Origin: Microbacterium neungamense
GTDB lineage: Bacteria; Actinomycetota; Actinomycetes; Actinomycetales; Microbacteriaceae
Assembly (NCBI RefSeq): GCF_024971095.1
Contig: NZ_CP069717.1
Location: 186,001 to 250,000, forward strand
Direction: 5' to 3'
Length of the DNA: 64,000 bases
The notes under the pieces were generated by a model that made no database searches, was not told where the DNA came from, and saw nothing but the letters and a program-made list of their open reading frames with translations. Made by a program: the position numbers and the translations under genes. This document shows, in pieces, positions 32,734 to 41,935 of the stretch (its first letter is position 1; each line of letters opens with the position of its first letter).

Positions 32734-33495
32734 TCAGTCGCGGACGCGGACGGACAGGCAGGTGACGCAGCCCTCGAGCTTCTCGAACTCGCTGATCGGG
32801 GTCTCGATCACGGTGAGGCCGCGGTCGCGGAACAGCTGGGCGCTCTGCGGGGCGTCGGACGACATCAGCACGGTGTCGTCGTCGAGGACGACCACCGCGG
32901 TGCCGTGCTCCTCGGGCACCGGCAGGAACTCCGGGTAGATCGACGGGTCGTCCACCAGCGGCGGGTAGCCGATCACGGTGCCGTCGGGCAGCGCGGTGAC
33001 CCCGCTCTTCAGATGCAGCACCTTGGTGACCGGCACCGGGACAACGGTCCAGCCGCGGGGCGAGAGCAGCGCGTCGAGCTGGGCGATGCCCTCATCGTTG
33101 GTGCGCAGCGTGCGTCCGACGTAGACGGTGCGGCCCACCTTGAGCACGTCGCCGCCGTCGAGGGTGCCCGGCTCCTCGATCCGCTCGAACGGGATGCCCG
33201 CGCGCTCCAGCGCCGCCCGGGTGGTGTCGATCTCCCCGCGACGCGAGTCGGCGCCGGGGCGGGTGAGCACGGCCAGGTCGCCGAACATCACCACGGTGTC
33301 CTCCACGAAGACGCCGTCGGGGTGGGCATCCGCCGGCTCGATCTCGACCACGTCCCAGCCGCGGGACCGGTACGCGTCGACGTACTGCTCCCACTGCCGC
33401 TGCGCGAGCTCCGCGTCCACCGGGACGCGCTCGATGTGGGTGAGCTCGCCTTCGGCGAGACGGGGCGAGGGACGGCGGACGAGGATGCGGGACAT
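32734..33495 (-). CDS. ddaH: dimethylargininase (DDAH)
   Basis: A 253-residue amidinotransferase-fold enzyme that hydrolyses methylated arginines to citrulline and methylamines, or a related guanidine substrate. Motifs are RILVRRPSPRLAEGELTHIE, PDGVFVEDTVVMFGDLAV, RGEIDTTRAALERAG, PGTLDGGDVLKVG, the His of VLHLKSGVTALPDG and the C-terminal nucleophile in KLEGCVTCLSVRVRD. The ATG at 33495 follows GGAGGG closely, and a TATCGT box ends seven bases before it, so it may be leaderless. It lies directly downstream of the YkoE-type gene on the same strand. Confidence 0.88.
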   Translation of the reverse strand: MSRILVRRPSPRLAEGELTHIERVPVDAELAQRQWEQYVDAYRSRGWDVVEIEPADAHPDGVFVEDTVVMFGDLAVLTRPGADSRRGEIDTTRAALERAGIPFERIEEPGTLDGGDVLKVGRTVYVGRTLRTNDEGIAQLDALLSPRGWTVVPVPVTKVLHLKSGVTALPDGTVIGYPPLVDDPSIYPEFLPVPEEHGTAVVVLDDDTVLMSSDAPQSAQLFRDRGLTVIETPISEFEKLEGCVTCLSVRVRD

Positions 33496-33525
33496 GCCCT
33501 CCACGATATCCGGCGGGGCGGACGG

Positions 33526-34071
33526 TCAGCGCCGGGTGACGCCCGCGCGCGTGAGCGCTGAGCCGGTCGCGAGCCCGACCGCGGTCCAGGCGACCGGCCC
33601 GACGAGCGAGAACGCGAGATAGGCGAGCTGCGCCCAGGCGGGGAAGCGCTCCAGGTCGACGGCGAACCAGACGATCACGCCGATGAGGCCGCCGATGACG
33701 ATCGCCGAGACGAAGAAGCGCCAGGCGCCCCAGGACCGGTACCGGGTGAGCGCCGCCACGCCCTCCTGCACGGCGCCGAACAGCAGGGCCGTGCCGATGA
33801 AGCGCACCGTCCAGGCGGGGTTGAACGCGCTGGAGATGAGCGCGGCGATCACATGCGTGACCAGGGCGACCAGCGGCTGGCGCAGCACCTCCTGCGCGAC
33901 GATGCCGGGCAGCACGTGCACCCCCAGCACCAGGCCGTACAGGAACGCGAGCGGCCCCGCGATCACCGGCACCGTGAGCAGCCCGGCGACGCCGCCCAGG
34001 ATGCCCGTCGCCACGCCGATCGCCGCGCAGACGAGCAGCGCGCGCGTGCTGAGAACGGTGCGGGTGCTCAC
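33526..34071 (-). CDS. ykoE: ECF transporter S component (YkoE-type)
   Basis: A 181-residue membrane protein with five or six helices (first ALLVCAAIGVATGILGGVAG). PVIAGPLAFLYGLVLGVHVLPGIVAQEVLRQP and GAVQEGVAALTRYRSWG resemble YkoE, the substrate-binding subunit of the ECF importer proposed to take up thiamin precursors. Its presumed ATPase and T subunits lie at 26.2-28.8 kb on the same strand, separated by ddaH and a block of plus-strand genes. The GTG at 34071 is preceded by TAGGCT at a six-base distance. No TPP riboswitch elements (CTGAGA) are visible upstream. Confidence 0.8.
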   Translation of the reverse strand: MSTRTVLSTRALLVCAAIGVATGILGGVAGLLTVPVIAGPLAFLYGLVLGVHVLPGIVAQEVLRQPLVALVTHVIAALISSAFNPAWTVRFIGTALLFGAVQEGVAALTRYRSWGAWRFFVSAIVIGGLIGVIVWFAVDLERFPAWAQLAYLAFSLVGPVAWTAVGLATGSALTRAGVTRR

Positions 34072-34077
34072 CGGTTC

Positions 34078-34083
34078 AGCCTA
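34078..34083 (-). promoter_or_regulatory. -10 box of the ykoE-type gene, leaderless GTG
   Basis: TAGGCT on the minus strand, six bases before the GTG at 34071. Confidence 0.4.
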
Positions 34084-34208
34084 TCGGCGGGGGTCCGACG
34101 CGGCCGATCTGCGGCGTCCGCCGTGTGCGGTGGCGTGCTGTCCGCGATGCCGGGTAGGTTGAGCGACGTTGTGGCGACGACGCCGCATCGGACACATCGG
34201 GAGAGCTC

Positions 34209-37200
34209 ATGAGACGAACACCCCTCAGGGCGACAGCGGCCGCATCCCTGGCCGTGTTGTTCATCGGATCGACGGCGACAGCAGGATTCGCGGACGAGGG
34301 GGTGACACACCCCGCGCCGGTTGAGGGCACCCCCGGCCACTACATCGTGGTCCTGAAGGGCGACCCGCTCGCGACCTACGACGGCGACGCGAAGGGACTC
34401 CGCGCGACGAAGCCGGAGAAGGGCAAGCAGCTGGACGCCCACTCCGAGAACTCGCAGAAGTACATCGCGCACCTGAAGAACGAGCAGCGCAAGCTCGCCC
34501 AGCAGGCCGGCGTCACCCCGGACGCCAGCTACCAGGTCACCCTGAACGGCTTCAGTGCCGAGCTCACTGGTGAGCAGGTGGACGCGCTCCGGGCATCCAA
34601 GGACGTCCTCGGCGTGTTCCCCGACGAGATCCGGCATCCGCAGGCGCAGTCGTCCACCGACTTCCTCGGCCTCGGCTCCGACGTGGACGGCACCGGCGGC
34701 GTCTGGGAGGAGATCGGCGGCGTCGGCACCGCCGGTGACGGCGTGGTCGTGGGCGTGATCGACACCGGCATCGCCCCCGAGAGCCCGTCCTTCGCGGGGC
34801 ACGGCCTGAAGAAGAAGGACCACAAGAAGTCCCAGGGGCAGCCGTACGCGGACGGCGACCACGTCGTCTACCAGAAGGCGGACGGCGGCACCTTCCGCAG
34901 CCCGATCGTGCGGGGCCAGGAGTGGAACAAGAACGACTACTCCACCAAGCTGGTCGGCGGCCGGTACTTCCACACCGGCGCTCAGGCGGCCGGCTTCGAC
35001 TTCCAGCACGACTACCTGTCCCCGCGCGACGGCGACGGGCACGGCTCGCACACCGCGAGCACCGCGGCCGGGAACTTCGGGGTTCCGGCATCCGTCAACG
35101 GCGTCGACTTCGGCACCATCTCCGGCGTCGCGCCGGCGGCGAAGGTGGCGGCCTACAAGGCCTGCTACGTCGGCCCGGACACCAGCGTCAGCGACGACGA
35201 CATCTGCGCGCTGAGCGACCTCGTCGCCGCGATCGACGCGGCCGTCGCGGACGGCGTCGACGTGATCAACTACTCGATCGGCGGCGGGGCGGCCACGAGC
35301 GTCCTTGAGCCCGACGACATCGCGTTCTTCAACGCGGCGGCGGCCGGCGTGTTCGTCGCCGTGAGCGCCGGCAACAGCGGCCCGGACCCGGCCACGGCCG
35401 ACCACGCCTCGCCCTGGTACACCACTGTCGCGGCATCCACCATCCCGACCTGGGAGGGCACCGTCCGCTTCGACGGCTTCGAGGAGGCCGGCGCCTCGGT
35501 GAGCGTGCCGTTCGGCGAGGAGGTCACCGGGCCCTCGATCTACGCCGGCGACGCCGCCGCGGCGGAGGGCGCGAACCTGTGCCTGCCCGGCACGCTGGAC
35601 GCGGCGAAGGTCGCCGGGCACATCGTGGTGTGCGATCGCGGCAGCAACGCGCGCGCCGAGAAGTCGCAGGTCGTGAAGGATGCCGGAGGCATCGGCATGG
35701 TCCTGGTGAACGTGCCCGGCGGTGCGGACTCGCTGGACAACGACTTCCACGCGGTGCCCACCGTGCACCTGTCCTCGGTGCACCGTGACGCCGTGCTGGC
35801 GTACGTGCAGGGCGGCGCCGACCGTCCGATCACGCTGATCGGCGAGAACGTGACCGGTGAGACCACGCCGGTGCCGCAGGTCGCCGGCTTCTCCAGCCGT
35901 GGCCCGATGAACGCGGACGGCTCCGACATCATGAAGCCGGACGTGGCCGCACCGGGCGTGGCGATCCTCGCCGCGACGCACAACGCCGCGGAGGGGGAGC
36001 CGACCTACGGCATCCTGTCCGGCACGTCGATGGCCTCGCCGCACGTGGCGGGCCTCGCCGCGCTGTACCTCGGGGAGCGCCCGGATGCCACGCCGGCGGA
36101 GATCAAGTCGGCGCTGATGACCACGGCGTGCGACACGGTCGACGCCGACGGCTCGGCGAACACCGACCCGTTCGCGCAGGGCGCCGGCCAGGTCGACCCG
36201 ACGCGCTACTTCGAGCCCGGCCTGCTGTATCTCAGCGGACCGGCGGACTGGGCCGCGTTCATCGAGGGCAAGGGCCTGGCGGACTTCGACGGCATCGAGC
36301 CGATCGACGGCAGCGACCTGAACGGCGCATCGATCTCGATCGGCATGCTCGCCAGTGCGCAGACGGTCACCCGCACGGTGACCGCGACCGCGCCGGGCAC
36401 CTACACCGCCGAGGTGTCGGTGCCGGGTGTGAACGCGACGGTCGAGCCGTCGACGCTGACGTTCTCGGAGGCCGGCGAGTCGCAGACCTTCACGGTCACC
36501 TTCGACAACGCCGGCGCCCCGGCCGAGCAGTGGGCCACGGGCATGCTCACCTGGAAGGGCGAGGGCGGCGACGTCCGCTCGCCGATCGCGGTGTTCCCGG
36601 TCACGGCCGCCGCTCCGGGTGAGGTCGCCGCGACGGGTGCCGACGGCTCCACGACGGTGGAGATCACCCCCGGCGTCGACGGGGAGCTGCCGCTGAACCT
36701 CAGCGGTCTCACGCCGTTCGAGCTGCTGGTCGACGAGGCGAACCCCGTGCCCGGGCACTCCGGGAACGAGAAGTCCGGCGACGAGAACAAGGACGTGTCG
36801 TGGATCGTCGAGGTGCCCGAGGGCACCACGCTCTCGCGGTTCGACCTCGACTCCTCGGACGACGAGGGCAGCGACCTCGACCTCACCGTGTACCGCGTGG
36901 TGTCGCCGGAGGACTTGCGCTACTACGAGCGCTGGCAGTCGGCGACCGGTGCGGCGGACGAGCAGGTGACCATCCCGTCGCCGACGGCGGGCACGTACCT
37001 CGTCGTCGCGAACATGTACTCCACCACCGGCCCGATGACGTGGGACATGACCTACGCCAACGTGCAGCCGGCCGGGGAGGGCGGGTTCACGGCCACCCCG
37101 AACCCGCTGACCGTCACCCGCGGTGAGGCGACGAGCTACGACCTCAGCTGGTCGGGGCTGGACGCCCGTAAGCACCTCGGCGTGGTGCAGTACGGCGACT

Positions 37201-37238
37201 CCGACGTGCGCACGATCGTCACGGTCGACGCGCGCTGA
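34209..37238 (+). CDS. secreted S8 family serine peptidase (subtilase)
   Basis: A 1009-residue secreted protease. A signal peptide (MRRTPLRATAAASLAVLFIG, cleavage after AGFA) precedes an I9 inhibitor propeptide (HYIVVLKGDP to VFPDEIR, residues 43-142). The catalytic triad is Asp near 185 (VVGVIDTGIAP), His near 277 (GDGHGSHTAS) and Ser near 607 (SGTSMASPHVAG). A PA domain (residues 430-545, AGHIVVCDRGSNARAEK) is inserted between His and Ser. After residue 690 come beta-sandwich domains (TRTVTATAPGTYTAEVS) and a pre-peptidase-like C-terminal domain. No sorting signal, so it is released. It is likely a nutrient-scavenging protease. A strong hairpin follows the stop. Confidence 0.95.
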   Translation: MRRTPLRATAAASLAVLFIGSTATAGFADEGVTHPAPVEGTPGHYIVVLKGDPLATYDGDAKGLRATKPEKGKQLDAHSENSQKYIAHLKNEQRKLAQQAGVTPDASYQVTLNGFSAELTGEQVDALRASKDVLGVFPDEIRHPQAQSSTDFLGLGSDVDGTGGVWEEIGGVGTAGDGVVVGVIDTGIAPESPSFAGHGLKKKDHKKSQGQPYADGDHVVYQKADGGTFRSPIVRGQEWNKNDYSTKLVGGRYFHTGAQAAGFDFQHDYLSPRDGDGHGSHTASTAAGNFGVPASVNGVDFGTISGVAPAAKVAAYKACYVGPDTSVSDDDICALSDLVAAIDAAVADGVDVINYSIGGGAATSVLEPDDIAFFNAAAAGVFVAVSAGNSGPDPATADHASPWYTTVAASTIPTWEGTVRFDGFEEAGASVSVPFGEEVTGPSIYAGDAAAAEGANLCLPGTLDAAKVAGHIVVCDRGSNARAEKSQVVKDAGGIGMVLVNVPGGADSLDNDFHAVPTVHLSSVHRDAVLAYVQGGADRPITLIGENVTGETTPVPQVAGFSSRGPMNADGSDIMKPDVAAPGVAILAATHNAAEGEPTYGILSGTSMASPHVAGLAALYLGERPDATPAEIKSALMTTACDTVDADGSANTDPFAQGAGQVDPTRYFEPGLLYLSGPADWAAFIEGKGLADFDGIEPIDGSDLNGASISIGMLASAQTVTRTVTATAPGTYTAEVSVPGVNATVEPSTLTFSEAGESQTFTVTFDNAGAPAEQWATGMLTWKGEGGDVRSPIAVFPVTAAAPGEVAATGADGSTTVEITPGVDGELPLNLSGLTPFELLVDEANPVPGHSGNEKSGDENKDVSWIVEVPEGTTLSRFDLDSSDDEGSDLDLTVYRVVSPEDLRYYERWQSATGAADEQVTIPSPTAGTYLVVANMYSTTGPMTWDMTYANVQPAGEGGFTATPNPLTVTRGEATSYDLSWSGLDARKHLGVVQYGDSDVRTIVTVDAR

Positions 37239-37246
37239 CGCGCCAC

Positions 37247-37284
37247 GGAAGGCCGGATGCCCCTCGCCGGGCATCCGGCCTTCC
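37247..37284 (+). terminator. 16-bp perfect hairpin terminator
   Basis: ggaaggccggatgccc pairs with gggcatccggccttcc around a 6-base loop, nine bases past the subtilase stop. Confidence 0.85.
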
Positions 37285-37328
37285 CGCGTCTCCGGCCCCG
37301 CCCGCGGCGCTCGCCGCCGTTGTGTCGC

Positions 37329-37457
37329 CGGGAGCTTCCCGCATCCGCGGGGCCGCTGCACGATGCGTTCTTCTCCCGGCGGGGTCGGCCCTCTCCGTCG
37401 GCGGGAGCTTCCCGCATCCGCGGGGCGCTGCGCGGTGCGTTCTTCTCCCGGCGGGGT
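37329..37457. repeat. two direct copies of a ~57-bp intergenic repeat
   Basis: 37329-37385 and 37402-37457 match over almost their whole length, from cgggagcttcccgcatccg to ttctcccggcggggt; they differ by one indel and three bases. Each copy carries the inverted words cgggag / ctcccg, so each can fold. No gene is seen in this stretch. Confidence 0.85.
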
Positions 37458-37506
37458 GACGGCGGCGGTGCGGCAGAGGGCGGCGGCGGCGGGCCGGCGG
37501 CTCGGG

Positions 37507-38439
37507 TCAGAGCTTGCGGATGCGGGGGAGCAGGCGCACCGGCGGGATCGGCGGGGCCGGGATGCGCTCCTCCCCGTGCCCCGGGACGTGCCCGAAGCGG
37601 TCCGAGCCGGAGGCGCCGGCGGCCTCCCACGCCTCCCGGGCCTCGACGATCTCGTCGTGGCTGCGGGCGGCGAAGTTCCACCACATCACCAGGTCCTCGG
37701 CGAACGGCTCCCCGCCCAGCAGGAACAGCAGGGCACCGGCATCCGTCGACACCTCGACGTCGTCCCGGGAGTCGCCGAGATACAGCATGCCGTTCACGTC
37801 CAGGCGATGCCCGTCCACCTCGGCGTCGCCCTCCACGAGCAGGACCGCGTGCTCCCACCGGGCATCCAGCGGCAGCGCCACCCGCGACCCGGCCGTGGCC
37901 CGGACCTCCGCGCCGACGATCGGGGTGTGCACGGTGGCGGGGGAGTCCACGCCGGCGAATCGCCCGAGCACGACGATCGCGGTCGCGTCCTCGCCTTCGG
38001 CGGCGGCCAGCTGCACCGCGGGCAGGCTGGTGTGCTGCTCGAAGCCGTGCGCGTGCGTGCGCGCACCCTCCGGCAGGGCGACCCACAGCTGCAGGGCGTC
38101 GAGGGGTCCGGCATCCTCGCCCACGGAGTACTCGGAATGCACGATGCCGTTCCCGGCGGTCATCAGGTTCAGCTGGCCGCGACGCAGGTCGACGTCGCTG
38201 CCCACGCTGTCCCGGTGCCGGATCTCCCCGACGAGCGGCCAGGTGACGGTCTGCAGTCCGATGTGCGGATGCGGCTCCAGACGCATCCGCACCTGCGCGG
38301 GTCCGAAGCGGTCGAGGAAGCACCACGCCCCGATGGTGGGGAGGTTCCGGTGCGGCAGCGTGCGCAGCACGTGCATGTTCCGCACCCCGCCGAGCGGCAC
38401 CTCGCGCGGTTCGAGCAGGACGCGGTGCCGGCCGATCAT
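37507..38439 (-). CDS. pirin family protein
   Basis: A 310-residue bicupin. The metal-binding first cupin shows MRLEPHPHIGLQTVTWPLVGEIRHRDSVG with its histidines and NLMTAGNGIVHSEYS with the following His/Glu. Family members include quercetinases and transcription cofactors; which applies here is unknown. The gene overlaps the upstream acetyltransferase gene by four bases (ATGA), so both form one operon read leftwards. The last residues (PPVRLLPRIRKL) are basic. Confidence 0.9.
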   Translation of the reverse strand: MIGRHRVLLEPREVPLGGVRNMHVLRTLPHRNLPTIGAWCFLDRFGPAQVRMRLEPHPHIGLQTVTWPLVGEIRHRDSVGSDVDLRRGQLNLMTAGNGIVHSEYSVGEDAGPLDALQLWVALPEGARTHAHGFEQHTSLPAVQLAAAEGEDATAIVVLGRFAGVDSPATVHTPIVGAEVRATAGSRVALPLDARWEHAVLLVEGDAEVDGHRLDVNGMLYLGDSRDDVEVSTDAGALLFLLGGEPFAEDLVMWWNFAARSHDEIVEAREAWEAAGASGSDRFGHVPGHGEERIPAPPIPPVRLLPRIRKL

Positions 38440-38729
38440 CGCTTCGGCCAGCGGACGTCGGCGCCGGGAACGTCGTGGGTCTCGAGGTACCTCCGCACGT
38501 ACGGGCAGTACGGCACGATCGTGTCGCGGGATGCCACGGCATCCGCCAGCGCGTCCTGGACGAGCCGGCCGGCGAGGCCCTTGCCCTCGAAGGCGGGATC
38601 GACCTCGGTGTGCGTGAACCGGATCTCGCCGGGACGGCGGTCGAACTCGGCGAAACCGGCGAGCGTGCCGTCGTGGTGGATCTCGTAGCGGGACGCGTCG
38701 TCGTTGCGGGTCACGGTGATGTCTGCCAA
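38436..38729 (-). CDS. GNAT family N-acetyltransferase (YjdJ-type)
   Basis: A 97-residue minimal acetyltransferase of the COG2388 type. It has YEIHHDGTLAGFAEFDRRPG, TEVDPAFEGKGLAGRLVQDAL with the acetyl-CoA-binding Q/R-x-x-G-x-G/A loop, and TIVPYCPYVRRYLETH near the end, all standard for this short group. Target unknown. The start is a TTG at 38729, chosen because AAGGAG lies eight bases upstream and no ATG or GTG gives the family N-terminus. A TAGGTT box (around 38751-38756) is a likely -10. It is the first gene of the operon with pirin. Confidence 0.85.
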   Translation of the reverse strand: MADITVTRNDDASRYEIHHDGTLAGFAEFDRRPGEIRFTHTEVDPAFEGKGLAGRLVQDALADAVASRDTIVPYCPYVRRYLETHDVPGADVRWPKR

Positions 38730-38819
38730 GGCGGCTCCTTCCGGCGTACGCGTCCAACCTACGCCCGCACACGGCGGCCCGGGCTGTGGAGAGCGGGTCC
38801 CGGCGTCGTCGGCGATGGT

Positions 38820-38825
38820 TAGGGT
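38820..38825 (+). promoter_or_regulatory. -10 box of recQ, leaderless start
   Basis: TAGGGT ends six bases before the ATG at 38832; the intervening ggaggg is too close to the ATG to act as a ribosome site. Confidence 0.4.
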
Positions 38826-38831
38826 GGAGGG

Positions 38832-40949
38832 ATGCCGCAGGCCTCCCGCGATCCGTACGAGGATCTGCCGTACGACGACGAGCCGTGGGGCGATCCCCTC
38901 CTTGATCCGTATCAGGGCGCGCCCGAGCCCATGGACTGGGTTCCGCCGGACGACGGATACGCGCCCCCGCTCGACTGGGGCGCGCCCCCGGCGCCCGCCG
39001 CCGCGGCGACCCGCGTCGTTGCCGCGCCCGCCCGCGACGTGCCGCAGACTCCGACGGCCGCACCCGCCCGGTACGCCACGCCGCTCGAGGCGCTGCGCAC
39101 GGTGTTCGGGTACGACGAGTTCCGCGGCGACCAGGCCGCCATCGTGGACCAGGTCGTCGCCGGCGGCGACGCCGTCGTGCTCATGCCGACCGGCGGTGGC
39201 AAGAGCGTCACGTACCAGGTGCCCGCGCTGGTCCGGCCGGGCACCGGTCTCGTGATCAGCCCGTTGATCGCGCTCATGCACGACCAGGTCGACGCGCTAC
39301 GCGCGAACGGCGTGAACGCGGCGTACCTGAACTCCACCCAGTCGCCGCAGGAACGGGCGGACACCGAGCGCGCCTATCTCGCCGGCGAGCTGGACCTGCT
39401 CTACGTCGCCCCCGAGCGTCTGTCCAGCCCGCAGACGACGCGCCTGCTGCAGCGCGGAGTGCTCAGCCTCATCGCCATCGACGAGGCGCACTGCGTGTCG
39501 CAGTGGGGGCACGACTTCCGCCCCGACTACCTCGCGCTCGGCGATCTCGCCGAGCGCTTCCCCGGGGTGCCGCGGATGGCGCTCACGGCGACGGCGACCA
39601 AGGCCACACACCGCGAGATCACCGAGCGCCTGCAGCTCGGCGACGCGAAGCATTTCGTGGCGAGCTTCGACCGGCCCAACATCCAGTACCGGATCGTGCC
39701 GAAGGTCGACCCCCGGCGTCAGCTGCTGTCGTTCATCCGGAGCGTGCCCGAACTGCTGCCCGACGCGCCGGCGGGGGCCGCGCCGTCCGGAATCGTCTAC
39801 GCGCTCAGCCGCAAGTCGGTCGAGCAGACCGCCGATCACCTCGTCGCGCAGGGGGTCGACGCGCTGCCGTACCACGCCGGGCTCCCGGCCGAGGTGCGGG
39901 CGGCGAACCAGGCGCGGTTCCTCCGCGAGGACGGCGTGGTCATGGTCGCGACGATCGCCTTCGGCATGGGCATCGACAAACCCGACGTCCGGTTCGTCGC
40001 TCACATCGACCTGCCGAAGTCCGTCGAGGGCTACTACCAGGAGACCGGACGCGCCGGCCGCGACGGCGAGCCGTCCATCGCCTGGATGGCGTACGGCCTC
40101 GGCGACGTCGTGCAGCAGCGGCGGCTCATCGACCAGAGCCCGGGCGACCGCACCTTCAAGATGCGGATGGGCCAGCACCTGGACGCCATGCTCGCACTGT
40201 GCGAGACGGTGCAGTGCCGCCGGCAGAACCTGCTGAACTACTTCGGGCAGAGCCTGGACCGAACCCGATCCGCGGGCGAAGGCGCCGACGCCGTCGACCG
40301 CTGTGGGAACTGCGACACCTGCCTCGAGCCGCCGGAGACGTTCGACGGCCTCATCCCCGCCCAGAAGCTGCTCTCCACGATCGTGCGGCTCAAGCGCGAG
40401 CGCAATCAGGCCTTCGGCGCCGGCCACCTGATCGACATCCTGCGCGGCTCGTCCACCGACCGCATCCGCAAGATGGGGCACGAGCGGATCGCCACCTACG
40501 GCATCGGCGCCGACTTGTCCGAGCAGGACTGGCGCAGCGTCATCCGGCAGCTGCTCGCCCGCGGCATCCTCGTCGCGCAGGGAGAGTACGGCACGCTCGC
40601 GCCCGGCGAGGGCGCGGCCGGCGTGCTGCGCGGGGAGACGGCGGTGCCGCTGCGGCGCGACTCGATCGGCCGGGTGAGCGCGGGACGCGTGCGCGAGGCG
40701 TCGGCGGCGGACACGGTGGATGCGGCGGACCGCGGCGTGTTCGAGGCGCTGCGCGCCTGGCGTGCCGAGACCGCGCGCGAGCAGGGCGTCCCCGCGTACA
40801 TCGTGTTCGGGGATGCCACGCTGCGCGCGCTCGCCGCGCACCGGCCGGCGTCCGTCGCCGAGCTCTCCGGGATCACGGGCATCGGCGAGAAGAAGCGCGA
40901 GGCCTACGGCGAGGCGGTGCTCGCCGTCATCGCCGGCGCGGGCGCCTGA
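38832..40949 (+). CDS. recQ: RecQ family ATP-dependent DNA helicase
   Basis: A 705-residue 3'-5' DNA helicase for recombination repair. After an acidic, Pro-rich extension of about 75 residues not found in E. coli RecQ come [18 protein letters not shown] (motif 0), [15 protein letters not shown] (I), [29 protein letters not shown] (II), [33 protein letters not shown] and [13 protein letters not shown] (VI). The zinc cluster is present ([18 protein letters not shown]), followed by the winged-helix domain and a C-terminal HRDC domain ([20 protein letters not shown] to [16 protein letters not shown]). It stands alone. Confidence 0.95.
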   Translation: MPQASRDPYEDLPYDDEPWGDPLLDPYQGAPEPMDWVPPDDGYAPPLDWGAPPAPAAAATRVVAAPARDVPQTPTAAPARYATPLEALRTVFGYDEFRGDQAAIVDQVVAGGDAVVLMPTGGGKSVTYQVPALVRPGTGLVISPLIALMHDQVDALRANGVNAAYLNSTQSPQERADTERAYLAGELDLLYVAPERLSSPQTTRLLQRGVLSLIAIDEAHCVSQWGHDFRPDYLALGDLAERFPGVPRMALTATATKATHREITERLQLGDAKHFVASFDRPNIQYRIVPKVDPRRQLLSFIRSVPELLPDAPAGAAPSGIVYALSRKSVEQTADHLVAQGVDALPYHAGLPAEVRAANQARFLREDGVVMVATIAFGMGIDKPDVRFVAHIDLPKSVEGYYQETGRAGRDGEPSIAWMAYGLGDVVQQRRLIDQSPGDRTFKMRMGQHLDAMLALCETVQCRRQNLLNYFGQSLDRTRSAGEGADAVDRCGNCDTCLEPPETFDGLIPAQKLLSTIVRLKRERNQAFGAGHLIDILRGSSTDRIRKMGHERIATYGIGADLSEQDWRSVIRQLLARGILVAQGEYGTLAPGEGAAGVLRGETAVPLRRDSIGRVSAGRVREASAADTVDAADRGVFEALRAWRAETAREQGVPAYIVFGDATLRALAAHRPASVAELSGITGIGEKKREAYGEAVLAVIAGAGA

Positions 40950-41061
40950 CCTGGCCGCATCCGCGGCAGGCTCCGCGCCGCCGAAGCGCTCCGGCATCCG
41001 TGTTTCGCGATGTGACATCCCGCGCGGCGAGATGTCATGACAGGCCGTAGTGTGGGCGCAC

Positions 41062-41395
41062 ATGAGCAACGCCGAGCCCATGAGTACCCGCGCGACCGTC
41101 ACCGCGCCGACCGTCATCCGCACCTCCCGCGACGTGCACGCCCTGCTCGCCGAGAAGGGATCGCAGGGCACGCGGACCAAGGCGATCATCATCCTCGCCC
41201 TGGGCGGCATCTTCATGGACGCCTACGACTTCTCCTCCCTCGCCTTCGGCATCACGGCCGTCAAGGAGGAGTTCGGCCTCGACCCGCTGATGACCGGCTT
41301 CGTGAACGCCGCGATCATGGTCGGCTCCGTCGTCGGCGCGGTCTTCGGCGGGATGCTCGTGGACCGCTTCGGCTCGCGGCCGATCCTGACGAATG
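41062..41395 (+). pseudogene. N-terminal remnant of an MFS transporter
   Basis: About 111 codons encode a normal MFS N-terminus: IIILALGGIFMDAYDFSSLAFG, a loop, LMTGFVNAAIMVGSVVGAVF and the signature GGMLVDRFGSRPILTND. After 41395 the frame continues into Arg/Gly/Ser-rich nonsense (RPGHRASAAGRSGG) and then antisense to a TetR remnant. A complete transporter of this aromatic-acid or sugar type needs about 440 residues, so roughly three quarters are gone. Upstream, gatgtgacatc and gagatgtcatgac may be remains of an operator. Confidence 0.75.
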
Positions 41396-41566
41396 ACCGG
41401 CCGGGTCACCGCGCGAGCGCGGCGGGGAGGAGCGGGGGTGCTCCCATGACGAGGCGACGGGACGCCGCGAGTCGGTGGCCGGACATCCGCGTCTCATGGA
41501 CACGTGTGCGGCGAGGCCGGTTCGCTCCGTCGCGTAGCGAAAACCGTAGCAACTGCGGTCCGTCGC

Positions 41567-41935
41567 TCACAAGCGCGGGAGCACGTCGTCGAGGTGCGCG
41601 CGCAGGTGGGCGGCGACGTCCACGGCGTCCCGGTCGTACAGCCAGCGGTACTGCAGGCCGTCCCACAGCGCCACCAGCCACACCGCCTCCTGCTCCGGGT
41701 CGCGGTGCGAGGGCAGGTCGCCGTCCCGCTGGGCGAGCCGGAACAGCTCGGCGAAGTGCTCGATCGTGCGGGTGAACCGCCCGGCGAAGTAGTCGTGCGC
41801 CGGATGCCCGGCGGGCACCGCCTCACAGGACAGCACGGCGTACACCTCGATCAGCCCCGCCTCGCTCGCCGCGTTCTCCTCGGCGTCCGCGGGCAGCTCG
41901 CGCAGCGCGTCGGCGGCGCGGTCCGGATGCGCGCG
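41567..41935 (-). pseudogene. C-terminal remnant of a TetR/AcrR family regulator
   Basis: The minus-strand frame ending at 41567 reads AADALRELPADAEENA, TRTIEHFAELFRLAQRDG and EQEAVWLVALWDGLQYRWLYDRDAVDVAAHL, the ligand-binding C-terminal half of a TetR-type regulator. The DNA-binding N-terminal half is absent: upstream of about 41935 the DNA belongs to a beta-glucosidase remnant read in the opposite direction. The fragment cannot bind DNA. In a full-length ancestor this regulator and the hydrolase would have been divergent neighbours. Confidence 0.65.

Noticed and set aside
34072..34205. TPP riboswitch upstream of the YkoE-type gene
   Set aside because: No CTGAGA or other THI-box segments on the minus strand, and the -10 box leaves no leader.
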